DNA of 64,000 bases. It comes from Eubacterium sp. (GTDB lineage Bacteria; Bacillota; Clostridia; Lachnospirales; Lachnospiraceae). The stretch is taken from positions 1-64,000 of the forward strand of contig JAEFAB010000043.1 of assembly GCA_016292095.1 (NCBI GenBank), given 5' to 3'. Positions 45,274-53,837 of the stretch are shown piece after piece (position 1 is the stretch's first letter; each line of letters starts with the position of its first letter). Made by a program: the position numbers and the translations under genes. The notes beneath the pieces were generated by a model. That model did not search any database and was not told the DNA's origin. It worked only from the letters and a program-made list of their open reading frames with translations.

Positions 45274-45744
45274 ATGCATATACGTGACGACGATTTTTTT
45301 TATCGAATCGATAATATGAGAACAAAAATGATTAAAATTGCTTATTCATATTTTTCTAGTGAAAGTATGGCAATTGATATTGTGGATGAAGCAATTTATA
45401 AGGGATATTTGAAGCGAAAGAGTCTTCGGGAAATAGAGTATTTGGAGACATGGATGATTCGCATTCTAATCAATTTGTGCAATAACCATTATAAGAAATT
45501 CAGTAAAGTGAATGGAATTGATGAGTTACCGGAAGAATCCACAGTGGAACAATATGATTCCCTGCCATTGAAAATAGCAATGCAGAAATTACCGGAGAAG
45601 TATCGTCAGGTTGTGGTGTTGAAATATTTTGTTGGATACGGAGTGGCAGAAATATCTGAAATTACCGGAACACCACAGGGAACCGTGGCCACGAGACTGA
45701 GAAAAGCCTTGAGTCTTTTAAGACTGGAATTGCAGGACGAATAG
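45274..45744 (+). CDS. ECF-type sigma factor (second)
   Basis: 156 residues. Seen: sigma region 2 (about 10-75) with ETWMIRILINLCNNHYKK, and region 4 (about 95-150) with LPEKYRQVVVLKYFVGYG and a helix-turn-helix ending TVATRLRKALSLL. Followed 11 bases later by a DUF4179-type membrane protein, the usual partner of SigV-like factors in Lachnospiraceae. Own ribosome-binding site AGGGAG. Confidence 0.9.
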   Translation: MHIRDDDFFYRIDNMRTKMIKIAYSYFSSESMAIDIVDEAIYKGYLKRKSLREIEYLETWMIRILINLCNNHYKKFSKVNGIDELPEESTVEQYDSLPLKIAMQKLPEKYRQVVVLKYFVGYGVAEISEITGTPQGTVATRLRKALSLLRLELQDE

Positions 45745-45755
45745 GAGGGGAAAAT

Positions 45756-47129
45756 ATGTACGATAGAAAGAATGAGTTTGATCATTTTTTTGAAGAAGTT
45801 CATTTGGAACAGGAAAAAAATGATATTTCAAGAATTGCAAAAACTGTAAAACGAAAAGCACGGGTTCATACAGCTATGATTTCAATCAGAAATTTTGTTT
45901 TTGCAATGGTATTTTTAAGCAGTATTACAGTGATTGGGGTGAATACGTCTCCGACCATTGCAAGAACACTTGCAAAAATTCCGATTATCGGAGATTGGAT
46001 TGAAGGCGCAGCAGAGGATGAAGGGATTCAGGAAGCGTTAAAGAATGATTGTGAAACCGTAGTGAATCAGACCAGAAAAGTTCAGGGAGGAAGCGTAACA
46101 CTTTCTTATTGTATCGCTGATGAATCAAATTTTGTTTTCTCGGTTAGCGGTGATTTCGCGGACGATAAAAAAGGAACGTTAAATGACATTCAGATTGAAA
46201 ATCTGGATCTGGGGGAAGTAAATGATAATTATAGTTATACGAGTAGTGCTTTCGGTACAAAAGAAAATCCGAGTTGTCTCTATGTGATCGATGATTGGCT
46301 TCTTATGGAGGATACCGAACAGAAATGGGAGTTTCCAAAGAAGATTCGATTGACTGCAACAGCCAATACTTTTGATAAGCAGACCCAGAAATATGTGGAG
46401 GAAATTGTATCTTTTGACATTGCATTAAAGAAACCACAACCTCCGAAGGCATACAAGGTAAATCAGACTGTGACTTTAAAGGGACAAAAAATCACAATTC
46501 ATAAAGTGCTGATGTATCCGACTTGTACGAATATCTACTATTCCATGGACGAGAAAAATACCATGGATGCCCAGGTGGAGTTTCTTTTGAAATCCAAGAA
46601 GGGTGTGGAATTGTCAGGAAAGCAGATGACCTATTATCCGGAAGAGGAAAACGGGGAAATTTTGACTGTGATTAAAAGTGGGTTCTATCTGATGGGAGAC
46701 GACTTTGAGTTGATTCTGTCGGAAGCAGAATTACTTTCCAAGGATAGAAAAGACATTAAATGGAATACCAAAACAAATAAATTTTATGACGCCTACGGAG
46801 AGATAAATCAGTTATTCGTTCCGGATCAAGAAGACCCGGTCTATGGAGAAATTTACAAGGAACTATCAGAGGAAGATTCTATTCCGGTAGTGGTGGATAT
46901 GGAAAAAACAAAGATGATTAGCACCTTAAGTTTCCAGGAGGATTATCCGGATATCGATGATGTCTTTATTTCCACAACAATTACAGAAACGGAACAAAGT
47001 GAAAAGAAGGTATTGTATGCGGAAATACCGCAGGCCGTAATTCAAGCAGACAAGGATGGCATCGTTCATCTTGAAAGAGAATTTCCGGAATATTTTCTTT
47101 CTCCAAATCTTTCCATCAAGGTGAAATAA
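45756..47129 (+). CDS. DUF4179-family membrane-anchored anti-sigma factor (putative)
   Basis: 457 residues. Seen: a cytoplasmic N-terminus (about 1-45), one membrane helix (about 47-65), then the sequence NTSPTIARTLAKIPIIGDWI just outside the membrane, the hallmark of DUF4179 proteins, and a large beta-rich extracellular domain. Pairing with the upstream ECF sigma gene (11 bases) supports an anti-sigma role. Strong AGGAGGGG site. Confidence 0.82.
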   Translation: MYDRKNEFDHFFEEVHLEQEKNDISRIAKTVKRKARVHTAMISIRNFVFAMVFLSSITVIGVNTSPTIARTLAKIPIIGDWIEGAAEDEGIQEALKNDCETVVNQTRKVQGGSVTLSYCIADESNFVFSVSGDFADDKKGTLNDIQIENLDLGEVNDNYSYTSSAFGTKENPSCLYVIDDWLLMEDTEQKWEFPKKIRLTATANTFDKQTQKYVEEIVSFDIALKKPQPPKAYKVNQTVTLKGQKITIHKVLMYPTCTNIYYSMDEKNTMDAQVEFLLKSKKGVELSGKQMTYYPEEENGEILTVIKSGFYLMGDDFELILSEAELLSKDRKDIKWNTKTNKFYDAYGEINQLFVPDQEDPVYGEIYKELSEEDSIPVVVDMEKTKMISTLSFQEDYPDIDDVFISTTITETEQSEKKVLYAEIPQAVIQADKDGIVHLEREFPEYFLSPNLSIKVK

Positions 47130-47189
47130 GAGAGACGTGGGGAAGGCTGTCAGCAGGAAGTCACCCTGACACTAGAGATTTTATGGTTT

Positions 47190-47296
47190 GCAAGGTATGG
47201 CTTCAATCCATCATCTCTTTAAGTGTACCTTAGTACTGACGATTTTCATGTTTGCAAGGTACAATCTCAATTTTTCGTTTTTTCGAGTGTACCTTA
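47190..47296. repeat. Array C: two 64-bp-spaced units with inverted arms AAGGTA / TACCTT
   Basis: AAGGTA at 47192-47197 pairs with TACCTT at 47226-47231, and again at 47256-47261 with 47290-47295; both arms repeat after exactly 64 bases. In the second unit the arms extend to AAGGTACA/TGTACCTT. The 28-base interior equals that of array B, and both share the GGTA-N28-TACC core, although the rest of the sequence differs. This lies in the 329-base gap between the anti-sigma gene and the vWA gene; the remainder of the gap holds only the terminator at 47391. Confidence 0.75.
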
Positions 47297-47390
47297 ACAA
47301 GACAAAAATCATAAATGTTAAGGCTGATTCATACATTATGTTACGTTTGATGCGCGATCCAATAACCTAAAATCAAAACAACTTTTAGTC

Positions 47391-47431
47391 TGCGTCAAAA
47401 AAGGGGCTTTTTTACAGCCCCTTTTTTGATG
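47391..47431. terminator. Bidirectional terminator
   Basis: AAAAAAGGGGCT pairs perfectly with AGCCCCTTTTTT around TTTTTAC. It can end the minus-strand operon (P-type ATPase, AAA, vWA) and anything entering from the sigma/anti-sigma operon. Confidence 0.9.
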
Positions 47432-47458
47432 CGTTGTTCATCAAAACAACAATATATT

Positions 47459-48661
47459 TTATTTTTTATCATTCATTAATGTTTTGATCCCCCGTTTCAA
47501 ACCATCTACGGTCAGTGGGAACATATCAATTTCCTCACGAATCAAACGCTCTGATTCCATCCAATACATGTTGGATAAATCCCCGTGATAGTTCGGGTTA
47601 AGCCAGACGGTATTCGGATATTTTTTCTTGAATAACTGAATCCATTCATAGCCGGAAAGACCACCGTTAGGACCACTGTAATTTCCATTCTTGTCATGGA
47701 ATTCTTCCGGCGCCATACCGGCGTCTCCTACGATAATGACCTTGTAATCCTTGTCGTAGTTTTTAAATGCCCAGGTAGTGTCAATCCAGTCTCCGGTGTC
47801 ACATTCCGGATTCTTATATAATTTCGCATAAATACAATTATGAAAATAGTAGGTCTTTACATCCTTGAAATGATTGGCTTTGTGTACGGACTGGAACAGC
47901 TCGTTACACAATTCACTGTATGGATACATGGAACCGCCACTGTCAAATAAAAGCATCAGCTTTACGGTGTTCTTTCGTGGCTGCTCGAATTCCAGTTTCA
48001 GATAACCCCCCTGGTTACAGGTGGAATCAATGGTGCCGTCAATGTCCAGTTCTGTCTTTGGCAAATCCAGTTTTCTGGAGTATTGGCGAAGTTCCCGGAA
48101 AGCAACCTGGAACTGACGCATGGTCAGTTTTGTATCGTGACGGAAGTCTTTGTAACGACGCTCGCCTAAAACGGCAAAGGCAGTCTTCATTCCGGCTTTG
48201 TCACCTAACTGAATTCCGCCGGCTACATGACCATTCTTTCCAAATTCAGAGCCGCCACCGGTACCAATCCAGTAATTACCACCATTGTGTTCGGTGTGCT
48301 GTTCCCCGATACGTTCCCGGAACATTCGATGAACCTCTTTGGCTTCTCGTTTGGTACGCATATCACGGTACATTTCCGGTTTTGTCATGGTTCCTTCTTT
48401 GGCATCGTTATGAAGCCATTTGTTAATCTGCTCCAGATTCAGTTTTTGTTCTTTCACATTTTTGAAATACTCCAGAAATGCTGAGTCCAGTTTGTCGTAA
48501 TCGCTTTCACTTTTTACAAGAATTGTTTTGCAAAGATAGTAGAAGTCCGTAAAACTGGAATGAGCCAAATCCTTGTCTAGGGCATCCATTAACGTCAGCC
48601 ATTCCGTGGTAGAAATGTTGAGACCATTATTTTTCAGTATGTAAAAAAATGGTGTAAACAT
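47459..48661 (-). CDS. vWA-domain protein (CoxE-like partner of MoxR)
   Basis: 400 residues. Seen: an N-terminal helical region and a C-terminal von Willebrand A domain (about 220-400) with a MIDAS-type DSGGSMYPY in LMLLFDSGGS, and IIVGDAGMAPEE further on. In this family the vWA protein works with a MoxR AAA ATPase to insert metals or remodel client proteins. The upstream gene on this strand is such an ATPase, 9 bases away. Excellent AAGGAGG site. Confidence 0.87.
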   Translation of the reverse strand: MFTPFFYILKNNGLNISTTEWLTLMDALDKDLAHSSFTDFYYLCKTILVKSESDYDKLDSAFLEYFKNVKEQKLNLEQINKWLHNDAKEGTMTKPEMYRDMRTKREAKEVHRMFRERIGEQHTEHNGGNYWIGTGGGSEFGKNGHVAGGIQLGDKAGMKTAFAVLGERRYKDFRHDTKLTMRQFQVAFRELRQYSRKLDLPKTELDIDGTIDSTCNQGGYLKLEFEQPRKNTVKLMLLFDSGGSMYPYSELCNELFQSVHKANHFKDVKTYYFHNCIYAKLYKNPECDTGDWIDTTWAFKNYDKDYKVIIVGDAGMAPEEFHDKNGNYSGPNGGLSGYEWIQLFKKKYPNTVWLNPNYHGDLSNMYWMESERLIREEIDMFPLTVDGLKRGIKTLMNDKK

Positions 48662-48670
48662 AGAGCCTCC

Positions 48671-49486
48671 TTATGTGTTCATATCCCGAACCATTTCCAT
48701 GTCTTCGTCTTTTTTCATCAAGACACCAAGGAATGGAAGTTCCTGCTGGATTTTGTCCGGATCCACGCCGCCAATCATCAGTGCACGAATCCAATCAATC
48801 AATTCGGAAGTGCTTGGTTTCTTACGTACATCACGAATACCGCGAATCCAGTAGAAAGTCTTCATAGCACTTTCCAACAAATGATCTTCCAGGTTTTCAA
48901 AATGAGCAGTTACAATCTGCTTCATTAAATCCTGATTTGGAAATTCAATGTAATGGAAAATACAACGACGAAGGAACGCGTCCGGCAATTCCTTTTCCGC
49001 ATTGGATGTAATAATAACAATCGGACGTTTCTTAGCCTTTACAGTTTCCTTGGTTTCGTGAATGTAAAATTCCATTTTATCCAATTCCCAAAGAAGGTCA
49101 TTAGGAAATTCCAAATCTGCTTTGTCAATTTCGTCAATCAATAAAACAACCTGCTCGTCTTTTTTGAACGCTTCTCCCAGCTTTCCAAACTTAATGTAAT
49201 GAGAGATGTCGTCCACGCCGGACTCGTCAAACTGACTGTCATAAAGACGCTGAATAGTATCATACATATACAGACCGTCCTGAGCCTTTGTTGTGGACTT
49301 GATATTCCAGATTAAAAGTTCTTTGTCTAAAGCTTTTGCAACGGCATCCGCCAACATGGTTTTTCCGGTTCCCGGTTCCCCTTTAATCAAGAGAGGTTTC
49401 TCCAATGTGGAAGCAACCTCCACTGCGGCCATCAAATCTTCGGATGCCACATAAGTATCTGTTCCTGTGAATTTTGTTTCTGCCAT
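48671..49486 (-). CDS. MoxR-type AAA ATPase
   Basis: 271 residues from the ATG at 49486. Seen: Walker A GEPGTGKTML, Walker B LLIDEIDKAD, sensor-1-like IVITSN and an arginine-finger-type RRCIFHYIEFPN. Acts as a chaperone with its vWA partner. The ribosome-binding site AAGGAG sits 24 bases before the ATG, separated by a small hairpin that shortens the effective gap; an in-frame TTG at 49519 overlaps that site and is rejected. Lies between the P-type ATPase and vWA genes. Confidence 0.9.
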   Translation of the reverse strand: MAETKFTGTDTYVASEDLMAAVEVASTLEKPLLIKGEPGTGKTMLADAVAKALDKELLIWNIKSTTKAQDGLYMYDTIQRLYDSQFDESGVDDISHYIKFGKLGEAFKKDEQVVLLIDEIDKADLEFPNDLLWELDKMEFYIHETKETVKAKKRPIVIITSNAEKELPDAFLRRCIFHYIEFPNQDLMKQIVTAHFENLEDHLLESAMKTFYWIRGIRDVRKKPSTSELIDWIRALMIGGVDPDKIQQELPFLGVLMKKDEDMEMVRDMNT

Positions 49487-49493
49487 AATATTA

Positions 49494-49516
49494 ATACTAG
49501 AAATAGTATCTCCTTT
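49494..49516 (-). promoter_or_regulatory. Ribosome-binding site plus hairpin before the MoxR-type gene
   Basis: On the minus strand AAGGAG (49515-49510) is followed directly by ATACTA-TTTC-TAGTAT (49509-49494), a six-pair hairpin, then seven bases to the ATG. Folding would bring the Shine-Dalgarno sequence to a normal distance from the start, so translation may depend on the hairpin. Confidence 0.55.
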
Positions 49517-49524
49517 CAAAAGAT

Positions 49525-51933
49525 TTATTTAGAATGTTTTGCATTTCTTCTACGTGAAATATTTTGTGCATGCTTCATTTCGATTTGCTCTAAAAAGTAA
49601 CAGCAAAGCTTGTACAAATATCGCAGCAACGGCTCGGTAATCAGAGCGAAAACAATCAGTAACATGGTACATTGTCTTGTGATATCTGTAATAGAGAATA
49701 ATTTTCCGACAAAAAGCATACATACCAGCCAGCCAATGAACATGGAAATTAGCAGTGCCCAGTGAAGGACTGTCATTGGTGAGGCAATTCTATATAATAT
49801 CATAAATCCAACAATTGCAAGTAAAATTGTGCAACAGGTGGAAATACTTTGTTCGTCTACATGGAATTCGTTACAGAACACAACCAGTCCCGCAACAACA
49901 ATAAAGTCTGTCAAACCGGCAGGTAAAGCCTTTAAAAATACATTGGTCAGGAATTTACCGCTAATCCGGTTATGGTTTGCTTCCAACGCCAGAACGAAGG
50001 AAGGAACTCCGATGGTAAAGACACTAATCAGCGAAATCTGCGATGGCTCCAATGGATAGCTGAACATAAAAATCATTGAGAACAATGCCATCAACAGGGA
50101 GAAAATATTCTTAACCAAAAAGAGGCTGGCGGAACGCTGGATGTTGTTAACAACACGGCGACCTTCCAAAACGACAGATGGCATTCTGGAAAAATCAGAG
50201 TCCAGTAAAACCAACTGGGCCACATTGGCTGCGGCATCACTACCGGAAGCCATGGCAATACTGCAATCAGCATCTTTTAATGCAAGAACATCATTAACAC
50301 CGTCACCGGTCATGGCAACGGTATGGCCCTGATTTTGCAGGGCGTTGACAAACAACTGTTTCTGATCCGGAGTAACACGTCCGAATACGGTATATTTTTC
50401 AATGGCTTCATCAATATCCTCCGGCTGAAGTGTAGAAGCGTCAATGTAGTTTTCGGCATTTGCAATACAAGCCTTTTCGGAAATTTCGGAAACGGTGGCA
50501 GGATTATCCCCGGAAATTACTTTAATTTCCACACCGCATTTTTCGAAATATGCAAAGGTATCCCGGGCACCGCTGCGAATGGCGTTGGATAAGTAAATCA
50601 GACAGATCGGACGAATGCTTTTCTCCAAACGCTTGCCGGTCATTTCTCCGTCATAGGTTCCAAAGACAATGACACGATATCCTTTTTCACTGTAATGCTC
50701 AATTTCCTTGGCGTAGGTCGGGTAGTCCTGTAACAAAAGAAATTCCGGAGCTCCTAAAACATAAGGAGTACCCTGGAAAACAGCGGCACTGTATTTTCTT
50801 TCGGAAGAGAAAGAAATAATCTGCTGAGCCGGATTTGTAACAGGTTCCTTGAAATAGTCTTTCATCGCCGCCATAGTGGCGTTATCGGAAGTCATTGCAG
50901 AAGAAAAGTCTGAAAGCAGACCAAGGACTTGCTCTTCGTTATACGCCGTAGCATTTTCGAAGAGATGCAGACCGCTGACTTCCATTTCCGGAACCGTAAT
51001 GGTTCCGGTTTTATCAACACACAGAACATCGACCCGGGCAAGGGTTTCGATGGATTTCATATCGTGAAGTAATACCTGCTGTTTTGCCAGACGGATTGCA
51101 CTGACAACCAAAGCAACGCTTGCCAGAAGATACAAACCTTCCGGAATCATTCCGATGACGGCAGCCACCATACCGGTAACGCTGTCTTTTAACGAAGCTC
51201 CTGACAGGAAGTACTGCTGAGAAAAGAGAATTGCACCTACCGGGATAATAATAATTCCCACAATTTGTACCAAACGATTCAGAGAACGAATCATTTCTGA
51301 TTGTTCGTGCTTTTTGGATTTTGTAGCTTCCAGTGTCAGCTGAGAAACATAGGATTCCTCACCTACCTTGTCCAGACGGGCAATGCATTTTCCGGAAACA
51401 ATAAAACTTCCGGACAAAAGCTGATGCCCCGGTTCCTTGGTAACCTCATCAGACTCACCGGTAATCAGGGATTCATTTACGTTTACGGAACCTTTGATTA
51501 CTGTTGCGTCCGCAGGAATCTGGTTTCCGGCAGAGAAGATGACAATATCATCACGAACAAGCTGTTCCGCATCAATTTTAACTTTTTTTCCATTTCTAAG
51601 AACGATACAGTGCGGCGCATTCAAGATGGTTAATTCGTCTAATACCTTTTTGGAACGTAACTCCTGAATAATACCAATCAGTGTGTTGGAAATAATAATC
51701 GGCAGAAATGTCAGATTATTAAAAGCACCAACCAAAATCAGTAAGAAAGAAAGAACCAAAAAGATAAAGTTAAAGTAGGTAAATACATTGGATGTGATGA
51801 TTTCCCGCACCGTCTGGGTGGAAGAATCAACTTTTGTATTTACCAACCCCATATTTTGTCGTTCTAAAACCTGCTGGTCCGTTAATCCGAAAGCAGGGTT
51901 GATTTTTTCGTGTTTTTTGTTTTTATTACTCAT
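49525..51933 (-). CDS. P-type cation-transporting ATPase (CtpE-like, probably Ca2+)
   Basis: 802 residues. Seen: an actuator-domain TGES in LITGESDEV, the phosphorylation motif DKTGTIT with Asp307, TGDGVNDVLALKDADCSIAMASG, and the membrane motif IGMIPEGLYLLAS in place of the PEGLP of classical Ca2+ pumps. This MIPEGL form is typical of the CtpE group, where Mycobacterium CtpE takes up Ca2+. About ten membrane helices. First gene of a minus-strand operon with the MoxR and vWA genes (38 bases to the next start), suggesting they help or regulate this pump (inference). Confidence 0.87.
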   Translation of the reverse strand: MSNKNKKHEKINPAFGLTDQQVLERQNMGLVNTKVDSSTQTVREIITSNVFTYFNFIFLVLSFLLILVGAFNNLTFLPIIISNTLIGIIQELRSKKVLDELTILNAPHCIVLRNGKKVKIDAEQLVRDDIVIFSAGNQIPADATVIKGSVNVNESLITGESDEVTKEPGHQLLSGSFIVSGKCIARLDKVGEESYVSQLTLEATKSKKHEQSEMIRSLNRLVQIVGIIIIPVGAILFSQQYFLSGASLKDSVTGMVAAVIGMIPEGLYLLASVALVVSAIRLAKQQVLLHDMKSIETLARVDVLCVDKTGTITVPEMEVSGLHLFENATAYNEEQVLGLLSDFSSAMTSDNATMAAMKDYFKEPVTNPAQQIISFSSERKYSAAVFQGTPYVLGAPEFLLLQDYPTYAKEIEHYSEKGYRVIVFGTYDGEMTGKRLEKSIRPICLIYLSNAIRSGARDTFAYFEKCGVEIKVISGDNPATVSEISEKACIANAENYIDASTLQPEDIDEAIEKYTVFGRVTPDQKQLFVNALQNQGHTVAMTGDGVNDVLALKDADCSIAMASGSDAAANVAQLVLLDSDFSRMPSVVLEGRRVVNNIQRSASLFLVKNIFSLLMALFSMIFMFSYPLEPSQISLISVFTIGVPSFVLALEANHNRISGKFLTNVFLKALPAGLTDFIVVAGLVVFCNEFHVDEQSISTCCTILLAIVGFMILYRIASPMTVLHWALLISMFIGWLVCMLFVGKLFSITDITRQCTMLLIVFALITEPLLRYLYKLCCYFLEQIEMKHAQNISRRRNAKHSK

Positions 51934-51975
51934 TATTCTATACCTTATCCAGTGTTTTCATTGTGTCGCTTTCTT

Positions 51976-51981
51976 ATTATA
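51976..51981 (-). promoter_or_regulatory. Putative -10 box for the P-type ATPase operon
   Basis: Minus-strand TATAAT about 43 bases before the start codon; no -35 at the right distance. Confidence 0.35.
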
Positions 51982-52099
51982 ACCCGAAATTGTCAATAAA
52001 GTGTAAATAAATTGTTGAAAGTTGAAAAAACTTCCATTTTTAGGGGAAAAACAAATAAAAAAATAATTAGAACAATTACTTAAAATAATGCTGAAATTG

Positions 52100-52108
52100 T
52101 GATATAAT
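52100..52108 (+). promoter_or_regulatory. Extended -10 promoter of thrH
   Basis: TGA followed by TATAAT. The leader holds a small hairpin, AAACGG/CCGTTT at 52144-52159, directly before the AAGGAGG site. Confidence 0.55.
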
Positions 52109-52173
52109 CTTATGGTGTGTAAAAATATAAAAATCAAAAGAGAAAACGGTTAGCCGTTTGTTAAGGAGGAAAC

Positions 52174-52785
52174 ATGGATATTGTATGTTTAGATTTAGAA
52201 GGTGTATTAGTTCCGGAGATTTGGATTGCTTTTGCTGAAGAGACAGGCATTGAAGAATTAAAGAAGACAACAAGAGATGAACCGGATTACGATAAATTGA
52301 TGAAATACCGTATCGGTATTTTAAAGGAACACGGATTAGGATTAAAGGAAATTCAGGATACAATCGCAAAAATTGATCCGATTCCGGGAGCAAAAGAATT
52401 TTTAGACAGCCTTCGTGAATTAACACAGGTTATCATTATCAGCGATACATTTACACAGTTTGCAAAACCATTGATGAAGAAATTAGGATGGCCTACAATC
52501 TTCTGTAATTCATTGGTTGTAAATGAAAACGGAGAAATTACAGGACATAAGATGCGTTGTGAAAAATCAAAATACACAACAGTTAAAGCATTACAGTCTA
52601 TTGGATATGAAACAATTGCCAGCGGAGACAGCCACAATGATATTGGTATGATTCAGGCAAGTAAGGCAGGATTTTTATTTAAGAGTACAGATGCCATTAA
52701 GGCTGAGTATCCGGAATTTCCTGCATTTGAAAACTATGACGAATTATTGAATGCGATTAAGGAAAAATTGGGAGATAATAACTAA
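52174..52785 (+). CDS. thrH: ThrH-type phosphoserine phosphatase / homoserine phosphotransferase
   Basis: 203 residues of the HAD superfamily. Seen: motif I DLEGVLVPE (Asp7 as nucleophile), TTRDEPDYDKLMKYR, motif II IISDTF, and motif III SGDSHNDIGMI. The DLEGVLVPEIW start and TTRD segment mark ThrH rather than SerB. ThrH can move phosphate from phosphoserine to homoserine, linking serine and threonine synthesis. The next gene, a serine acetyltransferase, uses serine too (51-base gap), so the pair may serve serine flux. Confidence 0.9.
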   Translation: MDIVCLDLEGVLVPEIWIAFAEETGIEELKKTTRDEPDYDKLMKYRIGILKEHGLGLKEIQDTIAKIDPIPGAKEFLDSLRELTQVIIISDTFTQFAKPLMKKLGWPTIFCNSLVVNENGEITGHKMRCEKSKYTTVKALQSIGYETIASGDSHNDIGMIQASKAGFLFKSTDAIKAEYPEFPAFENYDELLNAIKEKLGDNN

Positions 52786-52835
52786 AGGGATTCCCCCAAG
52801 GTCATTTGCATACAATGAAGTGACGGAGGTAGAAG

Positions 52836-53792
52836 ATGCATAGCAAAATCGAGGCAGAAATCAAGGGGATTGTAAATAATATATTAGAAGATTACGAAAA
52901 TGAAAAAACGATTGATTCAATAGAGCTGTTTGACCAGCCGGATACAGAAGTTGTGGCTGATATTACAAAGAAATTGCTGAATATTGTTTATCCGGGATAT
53001 TATCGTGACCGTTCCTATCGATTTTACAATGATGACAGTAGATTGGCGGTTATTATTGAAGATGTGGTTTACAATCTGACCAAACAAATCAGTATTGTAT
53101 TACGACAACTGCCGGAAAATGCAAAGATGAATCAGGAAGAAATCGAAGACAGAGCACAGCAGATGTCTCTTGATTTTTTCAAGCAAATACCAAAAGTCCG
53201 TGAATATACGGAAACAGATGTAAAGGCGACGTTTGACGGAGATCCTGCCGCCTTTAATAAGAATGAAATTATTCTCTGTTATCCGGGACTGTATGCAATT
53301 ACAATTAATCGTTTGGCACATGAAATGTTCCGGTTAGGCATTCCGATTATTCCGCGTATGATGACGGAACAGGCACATAGCAAAACCGGAATCGACATTC
53401 ATCCGGGTGCAACACTTGGAAAATATTTCTTTATCGATCATGGAACCGGTATTGTTGTAGGTGAAACAACGATTATCGGAGACTATGTTAAGGTCTATCA
53501 GGGAGTAACAATCGGTGCTTTATCCACAAGAGGCGGACAACGTCTGAAAGGGGTTAAACGACATCCGACAATCGAGGATCATGTAACAATTTATGCGGGA
53601 GCATCAATCCTTGGTGGAGAAACTGTGATTGGTCGCGGTGCGGTGATTGGAAGTAATGCTTTTATTACAAAATCGGTTGAACCGGGCGTGACGGTTAGTA
53701 TTAAAAACCAACAGTTGGATATGAAGGGCAAATATGACTATATTGAAGTAAGCGATTTAAATGCTGATGATCAGTGGTTTTACACAATATAG
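52836..53792 (+). CDS. cysE: Serine O-acetyltransferase
   Basis: 318 residues. Makes O-acetylserine for cysteine synthesis. Seen: a helical N-terminal part, then a left-handed beta-helix of hexapeptide repeats with GIDIHPGATLGKYFFIDHGT (catalytic His and Asp), VVGETTIIGDYVKVYQGVT, and GAVIGSNAF. Longer than the E. coli enzyme and of the EpsC type seen in Bacteroidetes and Clostridia. No cysK is adjacent. AGGAGG-like ACGGAGGTAG site. Confidence 0.92.
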   Translation: MHSKIEAEIKGIVNNILEDYENEKTIDSIELFDQPDTEVVADITKKLLNIVYPGYYRDRSYRFYNDDSRLAVIIEDVVYNLTKQISIVLRQLPENAKMNQEEIEDRAQQMSLDFFKQIPKVREYTETDVKATFDGDPAAFNKNEIILCYPGLYAITINRLAHEMFRLGIPIIPRMMTEQAHSKTGIDIHPGATLGKYFFIDHGTGIVVGETTIIGDYVKVYQGVTIGALSTRGGQRLKGVKRHPTIEDHVTIYAGASILGGETVIGRGAVIGSNAFITKSVEPGVTVSIKNQQLDMKGKYDYIEVSDLNADDQWFYTI

Positions 53793-53837
53793 TGGTAAAT
53801 GCTTTGATTATAGAATGGATTTAAAAGGGGTACGGAA

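Noticed and set aside
47188-47370. 60-codon ORF over array C
   Set aside because: No ribosome-binding site, and it overlaps the inverted repeats; likely chance.
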